Source: Janibacter sp. CX7
GTDB taxonomy: Bacteria; Actinomycetota; Actinomycetes; Actinomycetales; Dermatophilaceae
Length of the DNA: 64,000 bases
Assembly (NCBI RefSeq): GCF_024362365.1
Contig: NZ_CP101464.1
Coordinates: 930,001 to 994,000 of the forward strand
Direction of reading: 5' to 3'
Shown: piece after piece, positions 9,132 through 19,813 of the stretch
How positions within the stretch are numbered: position 1 is the stretch's first letter
Layout: each line of letters begins with the position of its first letter
Made by a program: the position numbers and the translations under genes
The notes under the pieces: model-generated
Seen by the model: only the letters and a program-made list of their open reading frames with translations
Told to the model about the DNA's origin: nothing
Database searches by the model: none

Positions 9132-9311
9132 GCGCGACGAGCCACCTGCTCGTCGCGCGGACCTCCCACACCCGGGGGGTCTTTCGCTTTTCTCGGGCAG
9201 GGACGAGACCAGCGGACGGGTCCGGAGCATCACCCCCGCCACGGACGGGCGCGACGAGCAGGTGTCACACTCCTCGAGGAGGCGAGCTCGCCTCCCTTCG
9301 TCCGAAGCGAG
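9132..9311 (+). promoter_or_regulatory. Attenuator-like leader RNA of cimA
   Basis: Four structures can be read. (1) A hairpin, GCGCGACGAG at 9132-9141 with CTCGTCGCGC at 9149-9158, abuts the leader stop codon. (2) A terminator-like stem, GGACCTCCC at 9159-9167 with GGGGGGTCT at 9174-9182, is followed by a T-rich run to 9193. (3) CACCTGCTCGTCGCGC at 9143-9158 is perfectly complementary to 9249-9264 and so competes with hairpin 1. (4) A perfect palindrome GGAGGCGAGCTCGCCTCC lies at 9278-9295, and CTCGC at 9287-9291 could pair with the ribosome-site bases GCGAG at 9307-9311. I see no classical 2:3 antiterminator by eye, so the exact switch is unresolved. Confidence 0.6.
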
Positions 9312-9319
9312 AGATCCAC

Positions 9320-10900
9320 ATGCACGGCTTCCACGTCTACGACACGACGATGCGCGACGGCGCCCAGCAGGAGGGGATCAACCTCTCCGTCGGGGACAAG
9401 CTGACCATCGCCCGTCACCTCGACGAGCTGGGCGTGACCCACATCGAAGGGGGCTGGCCCGGGGCCAACCCCAACGACACCGAGTTCTTCCGCCGGGCCC
9501 GCACCGAGCTGGAGCTGCGCTGCGCGACGCTCGCCGCCTTCGGCGCGACGCGCAAGGCCGGCGGCTCCGCCGCCACCGACCCGCAGGTGCAGGCGCTGCT
9601 CGACTCCGGCGCCGAGGTCATCACCCTCGTGGCGAAGATGCACCCGGGCCACGTCGAGCGCGCGCTGCGCACGACGCGCGAGGAAAATCTCGCGATGATC
9701 ACCGACACCGTCGCCCACCTGCGCGCCCAGGGGCGCACGGTCATGGTCGACGGGGAGCACTTCTTCGACGGCTACCAGCTCGACCGCGACTACGCTCTCG
9801 CCTGCGTGCGTGCCGCCCACGAGGCCGGCGCCGAGGTCATCGCGCTGTGCGACACCAACGGCGGCATGCTGCCCGGGCAGGTGCGCGACGCCGTCGCCGA
9901 CGTCATCGAGGCGACCGGTGCGCGGCTGGGCATCCACTGCCACAACGACACCGGGTGCGCCGTCGCCAACACCATGGCTGCCGTCGAGGCCGGCGCCGAC
10001 CACGTCCAGGGCACGGTCAACGCTTATGGCGAGCGCACGGGCAATGCCGACCTCATCACCGTCGTCGCCAACCTCCAGCTCAAGCTCGGCATGGACCTCG
10101 TCGAGCCCTACCGGCTGCAGGACGCCACCCGCATCGCGCACGCGGTGAGCGAGGTGACCAACTTCCCGCACTTCTCCCGGCAGCCCTACGTCGGCTCGGG
10201 GGCCTTCGCGCACAAGGCCGGGCTGCACGCGAGCGCGATCAAGGTCGACCCCGACCTCTACCAGCACATCGAGCCCAAGGACGTCGGCAACGACATGCGC
10301 ATGCTCGTGTCCGACATGGCCGGGCGGGCGACGGTGGAGCTCAAGAGCCGCGAGTTCGGCGTCGACCTCGCCGGCGACGACGCGGCCCTGACCCGCGTGC
10401 TGGCGAAGGTCAAGGAGCTCGAGCAGCGCGGCTACACCTTCGACGCGGCCGACGCGAGCTTCGAGCTCCTGCTGAGGCGCGAGCTGCAGGAGGAGGCGCT
10501 CGAGTATGCGCAGGTCGAGTCCTGGCGGATCATGATCGACGCCCGTGGTGGCGACGACGCCCTCTCGGAGGCGACGGTCAAGGCGGTCGCCGGCGGGCGG
10601 CGGCTCGTGGCGACGGGGGAGGGCAATGGCCCGGTCAACGCCCTTGACCAGGGCCTGCGGCAGGCCCTCGTCACCGTCTACCCCGAGGTCGAGCAGATCG
10701 AGCTCATCGACTACAAGGTGCGCATCCTCGACGCCGCCCACGGCACCGACGCGACGACCAGGGTGCTCATCGAGCACAGTGACGAGCACACCTCGTGGAC
10801 GACGGTCGGCGTCGCGCCCAACATCGTCGAGGCCTCGTGGGAGGCGCTCGTCGACGGCATCACCTATGGCCTGATGCGCGCGGGTGTGCCGGTGCGCTGA
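9320..10900 (+). CDS. cimA: Citramalate synthase
   Basis: 526 residues. It condenses acetyl-CoA with pyruvate to (R)-citramalate, the entry to threonine-independent isoleucine synthesis. The N-terminal HMGL-like domain shows YDTTMRDGAQQEG, HCHNDTGCAVANTMAA and HKAGLHASAI, and the C-terminal ~150 residues form a LeuA-type regulatory domain, often the site of isoleucine feedback. The start is chosen at MHGFHVYDTT, seven bases after a GCGAGAG ribosome site; the frame is open upstream but would run through the leader RNA. LeuCD, LeuB, IlvD and IlvE in this window act after it. Confidence 0.93.
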   Translation: MHGFHVYDTTMRDGAQQEGINLSVGDKLTIARHLDELGVTHIEGGWPGANPNDTEFFRRARTELELRCATLAAFGATRKAGGSAATDPQVQALLDSGAEVITLVAKMHPGHVERALRTTREENLAMITDTVAHLRAQGRTVMVDGEHFFDGYQLDRDYALACVRAAHEAGAEVIALCDTNGGMLPGQVRDAVADVIEATGARLGIHCHNDTGCAVANTMAAVEAGADHVQGTVNAYGERTGNADLITVVANLQLKLGMDLVEPYRLQDATRIAHAVSEVTNFPHFSRQPYVGSGAFAHKAGLHASAIKVDPDLYQHIEPKDVGNDMRMLVSDMAGRATVELKSREFGVDLAGDDAALTRVLAKVKELEQRGYTFDAADASFELLLRRELQEEALEYAQVESWRIMIDARGGDDALSEATVKAVAGGRRLVATGEGNGPVNALDQGLRQALVTVYPEVEQIELIDYKVRILDAAHGTDATTRVLIEHSDEHTSWTTVGVAPNIVEASWEALVDGITYGLMRAGVPVR

Positions 10901-10920
10901 CCGCGGGTCACTGAGCAAGG

Positions 10921-10969
10921 GAAACTGCCCCTTCGCAAGAGTTCCGAACCCTTGCCAAGGGGCAGTTTC
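10921..10969. terminator. Bidirectional terminator between cimA and putA
   Basis: Arms of 19 bases (10921-10939 and 10951-10969) starting GAAACTGCCCCTT match with one mismatch, around an 11-base loop. Both ends carry TTTC or GAAA, so it can serve cimA and the convergent putA. Confidence 0.7.
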
Positions 10970-11009
10970 TCGGGTCGCCCGAGAATCGATGGGCCCATGT
11001 GTCGACGGG

Positions 11010-14000
11010 TCAGCCGGCCACGTGGCCGAAGCGGTGACGGGTGGTGCTCACCGCCTGCTCCCGGACGAAGGGGAGGACCTCACGTCGTCCCGTGGCCAGG
11101 ACCTCGCCGGTGATGACGTCGACGCCTGCGGCGACGAGCTCGTCGACGAGCGCGGGGAGGCAGGCGCCCACGGTGCGCACCCGCACGTCCGCGCTGCGCG
11201 ACGCGCGGGCGACGAAGGCCGCGTCGTCCTCGCCCACGACCTGCACGTGCCCGATGCTGCCCGGCAGGTCGAGGCCCGGAGCCGCCGAGACGACGACGTG
11301 GGCGCCGGTGAGGGTGGCCGCGGCGACGAGGCGCAGCAGCTCGACGACCCGTGTGCCGCCGCCGGCGCGCACGAGCACTCGCGGGTGCGGGCGGTAGCGG
11401 AAGACATTGGACTCCACGACGAGGGCGCTCTCGTCGTGCTCGACGCCGAACTCATCGGCCCACGCGGCCGCGTCGCTGGCGAGCGCCGCCTCGAGCCAGG
11501 CCCGCTCGTCGTCGCCGACGGAGGAGCCGAGGGTCGCGAGCTGGGCGTCGACGGTGCTGCGCACGGCGGAGGTGACGGGCGCCCCCTTCGTCGGCAGGCC
11601 GGTGCCCGTCCACGTGCCGAGCTGGGCGACGTAGTTGGGGCCGCCGGCCTTGGCGCCGGGGCCGATCGAGCTGGCCTTCCACCCGCCGAAGGACTGGCGG
11701 CGCACGATGGCGCCGGTGATGTGCCGGTTGACGTAGGCGTTGCCGACGGCGACCGTCTCCGTCCAGTGGGCGATCTCGCCCTCGTCGAGGCTGTGCAGGC
11801 CGCCGGTGAGGCCGAAGTCGGTGGCGTTCTGCAGCTCGATCGCCTCGTCGAGGGAGTCGGCGCGCATCAGGCCGAGCACCGGGCCGAAGACCTCGGTGAG
11901 GTGGAAGAAGGAGCGAGGCCGCACGCCGTCCTTGACGCCCGGCGACCACAGCCGGCCGGTGTCGTCGAGCTGGCGCGGCTCGACGAGCCAGGACTCGCCC
12001 GGCTCGAGCGTCGTGAGGGCACGACGCAGCTTGCCCGTGGGCTCCTCGATGACCGGGCCCATGCGGGTGCCCAGGTCGGCCGGCCAGCCGACGGCGATCG
12101 ACTCGACAGCGTCGACGAGCTGGCGGCGGAAGCGCTCCGACGTGCCGATCGACCCGACGAGGATGCCGAGGGAGGCGGCGGAGCACTTCTGGCCGGCGTG
12201 GCCGAAGGCCGAGCTGACGAGGTCGGCGACCGCGAGGTCGATGTCGGCGGAGGGGGTGATGACCAGGGCGTTCTTGCCGGAGGTCTCGCCGAGGACGCGG
12301 GCGCCGTGCTCGCGCCCGGCACGCCAGCCGGCGAAGAGCCGGGCCGTCTCGCTCGCGCCGGTGAGCACGACGGCGTCGACGTCCTCGTGCGCGACGAGGT
12401 GCTGGCCGACCTCGTCCTCGTCGGTGCGCACGACGTGCAGCACCTCGCGCGGGATGCCGGCGTCGTGCAGGGCGGCGACGGTGACCTCGACGCACACGGG
12501 CGTCTGCGGGGCGGGCTTGATGACGACCGAGGACCCGGCGGCCAGGGCCGCGAGGACGCCACCGATCGGGATGGCGACGGGGAAGTTCCACGGCGGTGTC
12601 ACGAGCGTCAGGGCGAAGGGGGTGAAGCTCGCCCCGTCGACCATGGCCCCGCCCTCGAGCTCGAGGGCACGGTCGGCGTAGTAGCGGGCGAAGTCGACCG
12701 CCTCGGAGATCTCGGGGTCGGCCTCGGCGACGGTCTTGCCGGCCTCGGCGGCCATGACCGCGAGGATCTGCTCGCGCCGGGAGTCGATCTCACGAGCAGC
12801 CTTGCGCAGCAGGTCCGCCCGCTCGGCGGCGGGGCGTGCCGCCCAGCCCTCGTGCGCGGTGCGCGCCGTGGCGACGACCTCGTCGACCGCGGCGGTGCTC
12901 GTCAGGTGCGGGGAGGTCGGCTCCGGCCGGGGCGCGGCGACGGCGCGGGCGGCCCACGCGCGGTGGCCGGGCAGGGCGGCGTCGGAGTCGGGCGTGTTGT
13001 CGAAGGTGTCACCGATCGGCGGGCGCTCGGCGGAGCGGCGCGGGCCGACAGGGGTGTCGCCGATGGCCTCGACGCTCACCCGGAAGCGGGCCTCCTGGTC
13101 GGGGATCGCCGCGGCATCCTCGGAGAAGAAGGCGTGGATGTAGTTCTCCGGGGAGGCGCTCTCCTCGAGGCGACGCACGAGGTAGGAGACGGCGGCGTCG
13201 AAGTCCTCGGGGGCGACGACCGGCGTGTAGAGGATGACCGTGCCGACCGCGTCGCGCACCGCGCGGGCCTGCGCCGGGGACATGCCCTGGAGCATCTCGA
13301 TGTCGAGGCTGTCCTGCGCCCCCCGGTCGGTCGCGAGCAGGTGCGCCGCGGCGACGTCGTAGAGGTTGTGCGAGGCGACACCGATGCGCAGCGCGCCGAC
13401 GGCGTCGGGGCGCAGGGCGCGCTCGACGCAGCGCAGGTAGTTGGCGTCGACGTCGGCCTTGGTCGTGTAAGGCGCCTGCTCCCAGCCGTGCATGACGGCC
13501 TCGACGCGCTCCATCGCGAGGTTGGCGCCCTTGACGAGACGCACCTTGATCGGGGCGCCACCGGCGGCGCGACGGGCGACGGCGAAGTCGATGAGCCGCT
13601 CGAGGGCGGGCAGCGCGTCGGGCAGGTAGGCCTGCAGGACGATGCCGGCCTCGAGGTCGTGGAACTGCGGCTCGGAGAGCATCCGGGTGAAGACCTCGAT
13701 GGTCATCTCGAGGTCGCGGTACTCCTCCATGTCGAGGTTGACGAAGGAGTGCGGGCTGGACGACTTCGCGGTCTCGTAGAGCGGGCGCAGCCGGGTCAGG
13801 CAGCGCTCGACGGTGCCCTCGGTGTCCCACGTGCTGATCTGGCTGACGAGCGAGGAGACCTTGATCGAGACGTAGTCGACGTCGGGGCGCTCGAGCAGCT
13901 CGCGGGTGCGCTCGGTGCGGCTGGCGGCCTCGCCCTCGCCGAGCACGGCCTCGCCGAGGAGGTTGATGTTGAGGCGGAACCCGTCCTCGCGGGCCTTCGC

Positions 14001-14429
14001 CAGGTGCTTGCCCAGACGCGGGTCGCGGGCGTCGACGAGCAGGTGGCCGACCATCTGCTTCATGCGGGCGCGGGCGGCAGGCACGACGACCTTGGGCGCG
14101 ATCTTGGCAGCGCGGGCGCCGAGCCCGAGCAGGCCGCGGTCGACCGGGCCGAGGAAGGAGGCCGAGTCGGACGCGGTGATCCGGCTGAGCGCGTTGGCAG
14201 CGACGCGGTCGTCCTCCGGCCGCGCGACGCGGTCGACGAAGAAGACCGCCATGTCGAGGCCGGCGTGGTCGGACAGGAGCGCGGCGAGCTGACCGGTCGA
14301 CTGCGCCTCACGCTTCGTCTCGCCGGCGTGGGCGGCGGCGGCCCAGCGGTCCGCGAGACGCACCGCGTCCTCGACGAAGGGGGCGAAGGCGGCAGTGGCC
14401 GGGTCCGTCAGGGAGGGAGTCGTCGTCAT
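11010..14429 (-). CDS. putA: Bifunctional proline dehydrogenase / P5C dehydrogenase
   Basis: 1139 residues. It oxidises proline to P5C with FAD and then P5C to glutamate with NAD+. The N-terminal half carries the proline dehydrogenase barrel (for example VDYVSIKVSSLVSQ, KVRLVKGANL, YLRCVERAL). The second half is an aldehyde dehydrogenase with VVIKPAPQTPVC, the glutamate in LGETSGKNALV and the catalytic cysteine in GHAGQKCSAAS. There is no N-terminal ribbon-helix-helix, so unlike the enterobacterial protein it should not repress itself. A ~130-residue tail follows the dehydrogenase domain. The ATG at 14429 has GAGAG just upstream and starts at the expected N-terminus. Confidence 0.95.
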   Translation of the reverse strand: MTTTPSLTDPATAAFAPFVEDAVRLADRWAAAAHAGETKREAQSTGQLAALLSDHAGLDMAVFFVDRVARPEDDRVAANALSRITASDSASFLGPVDRGLLGLGARAAKIAPKVVVPAARARMKQMVGHLLVDARDPRLGKHLAKAREDGFRLNINLLGEAVLGEGEAASRTERTRELLERPDVDYVSIKVSSLVSQISTWDTEGTVERCLTRLRPLYETAKSSSPHSFVNLDMEEYRDLEMTIEVFTRMLSEPQFHDLEAGIVLQAYLPDALPALERLIDFAVARRAAGGAPIKVRLVKGANLAMERVEAVMHGWEQAPYTTKADVDANYLRCVERALRPDAVGALRIGVASHNLYDVAAAHLLATDRGAQDSLDIEMLQGMSPAQARAVRDAVGTVILYTPVVAPEDFDAAVSYLVRRLEESASPENYIHAFFSEDAAAIPDQEARFRVSVEAIGDTPVGPRRSAERPPIGDTFDNTPDSDAALPGHRAWAARAVAAPRPEPTSPHLTSTAAVDEVVATARTAHEGWAARPAAERADLLRKAAREIDSRREQILAVMAAEAGKTVAEADPEISEAVDFARYYADRALELEGGAMVDGASFTPFALTLVTPPWNFPVAIPIGGVLAALAAGSSVVIKPAPQTPVCVEVTVAALHDAGIPREVLHVVRTDEDEVGQHLVAHEDVDAVVLTGASETARLFAGWRAGREHGARVLGETSGKNALVITPSADIDLAVADLVSSAFGHAGQKCSAASLGILVGSIGTSERFRRQLVDAVESIAVGWPADLGTRMGPVIEEPTGKLRRALTTLEPGESWLVEPRQLDDTGRLWSPGVKDGVRPRSFFHLTEVFGPVLGLMRADSLDEAIELQNATDFGLTGGLHSLDEGEIAHWTETVAVGNAYVNRHITGAIVRRQSFGGWKASSIGPGAKAGGPNYVAQLGTWTGTGLPTKGAPVTSAVRSTVDAQLATLGSSVGDDERAWLEAALASDAAAWADEFGVEHDESALVVESNVFRYRPHPRVLVRAGGGTRVVELLRLVAAATLTGAHVVVSAAPGLDLPGSIGHVQVVGEDDAAFVARASRSADVRVRTVGACLPALVDELVAAGVDVITGEVLATGRREVLPFVREQAVSTTRHRFGHVAG

Positions 14430-14469
14430 GCTCTCGACGGTAGGCGCGCGACGTGGCAATGACCACAGC

Positions 14470-14507
14470 CAGATGTTTGCCCCAAGCCGTCCATCGACAT
14501 ACATCTG
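14470..14507. promoter_or_regulatory. Dyad in the putA-katE divergent region
   Basis: CAGATGT (14470-14476) and ACATCTG (14501-14507) form a perfect 7-base dyad with a 24-base spacer, 41 bases upstream of the putA start. It may bind a proline-responsive activator, but nothing in the sequence names one. TGTGAGACGCG at about 14532 also echoes the bases upstream of ilvD. Confidence 0.3.
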
Positions 14508-14660
14508 TCTGATCGGCACGGTCGGCGGGCCTGTGTGAGACGCGCCCTGTCTCCACCCCTTGGGAGGTAGTGCCTCGGGCACCCCCTGCCTAGCGTCGAA
14601 GGGAGACGTCGACCCGGCCACGGGTCTGCTCAACGTCGCCAGCCTGAGGAGCTCATCTCG

Positions 14661-16766
<2,106 letters not shown>

Positions 16767-16790
16767 GGCACCACGACAGAGAGGCACCAC

Positions 16791-17972
16791 ATGAAGGCAC
16801 TCACCTGGCAAGGCCGAAGCAACGTCCGCATCGACGACGTCCCCGACCCTCGGGTCGAGCGCCCGACCGACGCGGTCATCCGTGTCACCTCGACCGCGAT
16901 CTGCGGATCCGACCTCCATCTCTACGACCCACTCGGTCCCTTTCTGTCGAAGGGAGACATCCTCGGCCACGAGACCATGGGCATCGTCGAGGAGGTGGGG
17001 TCGGAGGTCACCCACATCTCGGTGGGCGACCGGGTCGTCGTCCCCTTCAACATCTCGTGCGGGCACTGCTGGATGTGCCAACGCGGATTCATGGCCCAGT
17101 GCGAGACCACGCAGGTGCGCGATCAGGGCATGGGGGCCTCGCTCTTCGGCTTCACCGAGCTCTACGGCTCCGTCCCGGGGGGCCAGGCGGAGTACCTGCG
17201 CGTCCCGCAGGCACAGTTCGGCCCGATCCTCGTCCCCGAGGGCGTGGCCGACGAGCGGTTCCTGTACCTCTCCGACATCCTCCCGACCGCCTGGCAGGGG
17301 GTGGAGTACGCCGACGTGCCCAACGGGGGCAGCCTCGCCGTCATCGGGCTGGGACCAGTCGGCCTGATGGCGGTCGCCATCGCGGCCCACCGTGGCCTGC
17401 AGGTCATAGGCGTGGACAACGTGCCGGAACGGCTGGCACGGGCGCGCCAGTACGGCGCGACAGTCATCAACACCGACGAGACCGATGACGTGCCGGGAGC
17501 GATCCGCGAGCTCACCGACGGCCGCGGGGTCGACGGCTCCCTGGACGCGGTCGGGATGGAGGCCCACGGCGCACCCGTGGCCGAGACCGCCATCAAGGCC
17601 GTCGGCCTGGTCCCGGATGTCCTGGCCAAGCCGATGATGAAGACGGTCGGCATCGACCGCCTCGCCGCACTGCGCACGGCGATCGGCGCCGTCCGACGTT
17701 CGGGCACGGTCTCGGTGAGCGGGGTCTACGGCGGGATGGCCGACCCCCTGCCGATGATGGAGATCTTCGACAAGGGTCTGGCTCTGCGCATGGGCCAGTG
17801 CCACGTCAAGCGGTGGATCGACGACATCATGCCGCTCGTGCTCGAGGACGGCGACCCCCTCGGTCTCGAGGCGTTTGCGACCCACCGCCTGCCGCTGACG
17901 CAGGCCCCTGACGCCTACTCGATGTTCCAGAAGAAGCAGGACGGCTGCATCAAGGTCGTGCTGAAGCCGTGA
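16791..17972 (+). CDS. Zinc-dependent alcohol dehydrogenase, formaldehyde-dehydrogenase-like
   Basis: 393 residues, medium-chain dehydrogenase. Catalytic zinc ligands are in TAICGSDLHLY and GHETMGIVEEVG; the structural zinc cysteines are in SCGHCWMCQRGFMAQC. The NAD(P)-binding fold has VIGLGPVGLMAV. Length and pattern fit the glutathione-independent formaldehyde dehydrogenase-like branch, which acts on aldehydes or alcohols; the real substrate is unknown. It lies 24 bases downstream of the catalase, and a strong hairpin follows its stop. Pairing with a catalase suggests a role in oxidative or carbonyl stress, an inference from context. Confidence 0.88.
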   Translation: MKALTWQGRSNVRIDDVPDPRVERPTDAVIRVTSTAICGSDLHLYDPLGPFLSKGDILGHETMGIVEEVGSEVTHISVGDRVVVPFNISCGHCWMCQRGFMAQCETTQVRDQGMGASLFGFTELYGSVPGGQAEYLRVPQAQFGPILVPEGVADERFLYLSDILPTAWQGVEYADVPNGGSLAVIGLGPVGLMAVAIAAHRGLQVIGVDNVPERLARARQYGATVINTDETDDVPGAIRELTDGRGVDGSLDAVGMEAHGAPVAETAIKAVGLVPDVLAKPMMKTVGIDRLAALRTAIGAVRRSGTVSVSGVYGGMADPLPMMEIFDKGLALRMGQCHVKRWIDDIMPLVLEDGDPLGLEAFATHRLPLTQAPDAYSMFQKKQDGCIKVVLKP

Positions 17973-17978
17973 CCGCAG

Positions 17979-18017
17979 CACGAGTGGCCGGGGCCGCACG
18001 GGCCTCGGCCACTCGTG
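17979..18017 (+). terminator. Terminator hairpin after the katE-adh unit
   Basis: Arms of 17 bases (17979-17995 and 18001-18017), beginning CACGAGTGGCC, pair with one mismatch around a five-base loop. It starts six bases after the dehydrogenase stop. No T-tract follows, which is common in actinobacteria. Confidence 0.7.
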
Positions 18018-18258
18018 GCTGTGGCCGCGATCGACATGATGCTGGGCGGGACGATCCACCTGTGCCTGTCCGTCCTGCTCCTCTCGATCCCGGCGCAGAG
18101 GGCCGCTCGACGACTCGTCGACGCGGTGCTGGCCGGTCGCTCGCCGATCGAGCTCACACCCCTGTCGTGGGTGGGCAGGCGGGTACACGGTCTCGCGCCG
18201 CGCGCCGGCTCAACCCGATCGATCCGGGCGAAGGGCCCGCAGCGCGCAGCGCGTCGGG
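18018..18258. other. Gene-free interval between convergent units
   Basis: No frame here has both a ribosome site and a recognisable product. A plus frame from 18015 has one hydrophobic stretch and then runs antisense through the LuxR gene with an Arg/Ser-rich composition, so I do not call it. Confidence 0.4.
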
Positions 18259-18936
18259 TCAGTAGTCGGCGGGCGTGGGCGGCGCCTCGAGGACGATCCG
18301 CTTGCGTGTCGGGGCCATGCCGTTGTCGATCCCCCAGAGGACGGCTTGGCTCCGGCTGTCCACGCCCATCGTCCGGTACGCGGAGCGGATGTAGGACTTG
18401 ACCGAGTTGATGCTCAGGTACGTCCGCTCCGCGATGGCGTTGTTGCTCAGCCCGGCGGTCACGAGAGCGATGATCTCTGACTCACGAGGTGTCAGGCCCG
18501 CCGCGCGGCCGGGCCAGGAGTTGGTGGGGAGCGTGGGGTCCGGCTCGAAGGGGATGACCCGCAGATGCCCTTCGTGAGCCCTGGTCAGCTCCATGACGAG
18601 ATCCTCCGCGCCGACCGACTTGGAGATCGCGGAGGTGACCCCGCGGGCCCGAGCTGACTCGATGAGCTCCTCGGAGAGATGCCAGGTGAAGAGGACCACC
18701 TGCCCGATGTGGGGGGCGGCGCACAAGACGTCGAGGTCGTCACCGTCGAACCCGGTGCGGGCGTAGGTGTCGTACAGCGCGATGTCGACCGGTTGAGCGA
18801 CCGTGGTCCCTGCATCCAGCTCGACGACCCTGACGACGTCGGCGTAGGGCTCGAGCATGGCGGCGACTCCTTGGATGATCAGCTCGTGATCGTTGATCAG
18901 GGCGACCCTCAAGGGGCCACGTGCAGGGGCGCTCAT
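18259..18936 (-). CDS. Orphan response regulator, LuxR/NarL type
   Basis: 225 residues. An N-terminal receiver-like domain (acidic pocket in LINDHELIIQG, phospho-Asp candidate in ALYDTYARTG, lysine in SAISKSVGAEDL) is followed by a C-terminal LuxR helix-turn-helix (LTPRESEIIALVTAGLSNN, INSVKSYIRSAYR). No sensor kinase gene is in the window. It starts 31 bases after the last glycosyltransferase gene on the same strand, so it may be the last gene of that operon and feed back on it. The ATG at 18936 is the first start giving a full receiver fold. Confidence 0.87.
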   Translation of the reverse strand: MSAPARGPLRVALINDHELIIQGVAAMLEPYADVVRVVELDAGTTVAQPVDIALYDTYARTGFDGDDLDVLCAAPHIGQVVLFTWHLSEELIESARARGVTSAISKSVGAEDLVMELTRAHEGHLRVIPFEPDPTLPTNSWPGRAAGLTPRESEIIALVTAGLSNNAIAERTYLSINSVKSYIRSAYRTMGVDSRSQAVLWGIDNGMAPTRKRIVLEAPPTPADY

Positions 18937-18967
18937 GCCCTGACCATAGCCGCGGCTACCGACTGCG

Positions 18968-19813
18968 TCAGGCTCGGGTCTCGTGACCGTCCGCCCTCGC
19001 GACGAGCACGATCTCGCCGGGACGACGGATGATGCGGCCCTGCCTTTCGAACTCGTCGAGCCACCCCGACATGGGCCACTCGTGCCAACGTCGCCAGTAG
19101 ATCGATGCATTGCGCACGATGTCGACGAGGTGCTCGACCGGCGGCCGTGACACCGGGTGATGCTGGTGGTAGGCATGGGCGCCTCCGACCCAGACCAGCT
19201 CGACACCTCGCTCGCGGGCGACCCGACCGAGGTCGGTGTCCTCGGCCCCGTAGCCGACGTACTCCTCGGCAAAGCCTCCCAACAGGTCCCAGGTGGACGC
19301 TTTCACCGCGAAGCTCAATGACCAGAAGAGCTCGTGCGAGCCGTCGCGCTGGATCGTGCCGGGCGATGGTGCCGGCCGGGCGGGGTGGGGGTCGGTCAGG
19401 TCGTCGAGCCGGCGGGCGTCGTCCGGGACCCGGACGCCTTCGTCGAGGTAGGTCACCGGTCCGCAGAGCAGCGCTTGAGGAACTCTCTCGGCAGCGCTCT
19501 CGTACGAGCTCACCAGACGTGGTCCGGGCACACAGTCCACGTCGAGCAGGACCACCAGGTCCGCGCCGGAGCGCAGCGCTGCCCGCACCCCGATGTTGCG
19601 TGCCCGCGCGAGGGGGAGACCGCGAGGATCGCGCTCGACGTGGATGACGGTCACGCTCGGCTGACCAGCGACGACGTCGTCGATGGCGTGGTCGTCCATG
19701 GCCACGATGATGTGCGGCATCCCGGGGGAGACGTCGCGCAGGATCCTGCGCTGCTCGCGCAGGTGCGCGTGCCGACCGTGGACGACGGTCACGATCACGA
19801 TGTGCTCAGCCAC
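18968..19813 (-). CDS. Family 2 glycosyltransferase with galactosyltransferase-type C-terminus
   Basis: 281 residues from a GTG start. A GT-A fold is indicated by HIVIVTVVHGRHAHL, ARARNIGVRAAL and the metal-binding DVDC. A later GGFAEEYVGYGAEDTDLG is the family 7-like acceptor segment with the ED pair. It probably transfers a sugar from a nucleotide donor in the cytoplasm. Its start overlaps the stop of the upstream glycosyltransferase by eight bases (GTGGCTGA), implying translational coupling. Last glycosyltransferase of a run of four in this operon. Donor and acceptor are unknown. Confidence 0.85.
   Translation of the reverse strand: MAEHIVIVTVVHGRHAHLREQRRILRDVSPGMPHIIVAMDDHAIDDVVAGQPSVTVIHVERDPRGLPLARARNIGVRAALRSGADLVVLLDVDCVPGPRLVSSYESAAERVPQALLCGPVTYLDEGVRVPDDARRLDDLTDPHPARPAPSPGTIQRDGSHELFWSLSFAVKASTWDLLGGFAEEYVGYGAEDTDLGRVARERGVELVWVGGAHAYHQHHPVSRPPVEHLVDIVRNASIYWRRWHEWPMSGWLDEFERQGRIIRRPGEIVLVARADGHETRA

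Noticed and set aside
9062..9319. N-terminal extension of CimA
   Set aside because: The frame is open upstream, but the extension has no family similarity and would cross the leader RNA; MHGFHVYDTT is the family start.
10884..14462. 1192-codon plus-strand frame opposite putA
   Set aside because: The minus strand encodes an intact PutA with all catalytic motifs; the plus frame is a GC shadow.
18015..18401. Plus-strand frame with one hydrophobic segment
   Set aside because: It starts inside a terminator hairpin, lacks a ribosome site and runs antisense through the LuxR gene.
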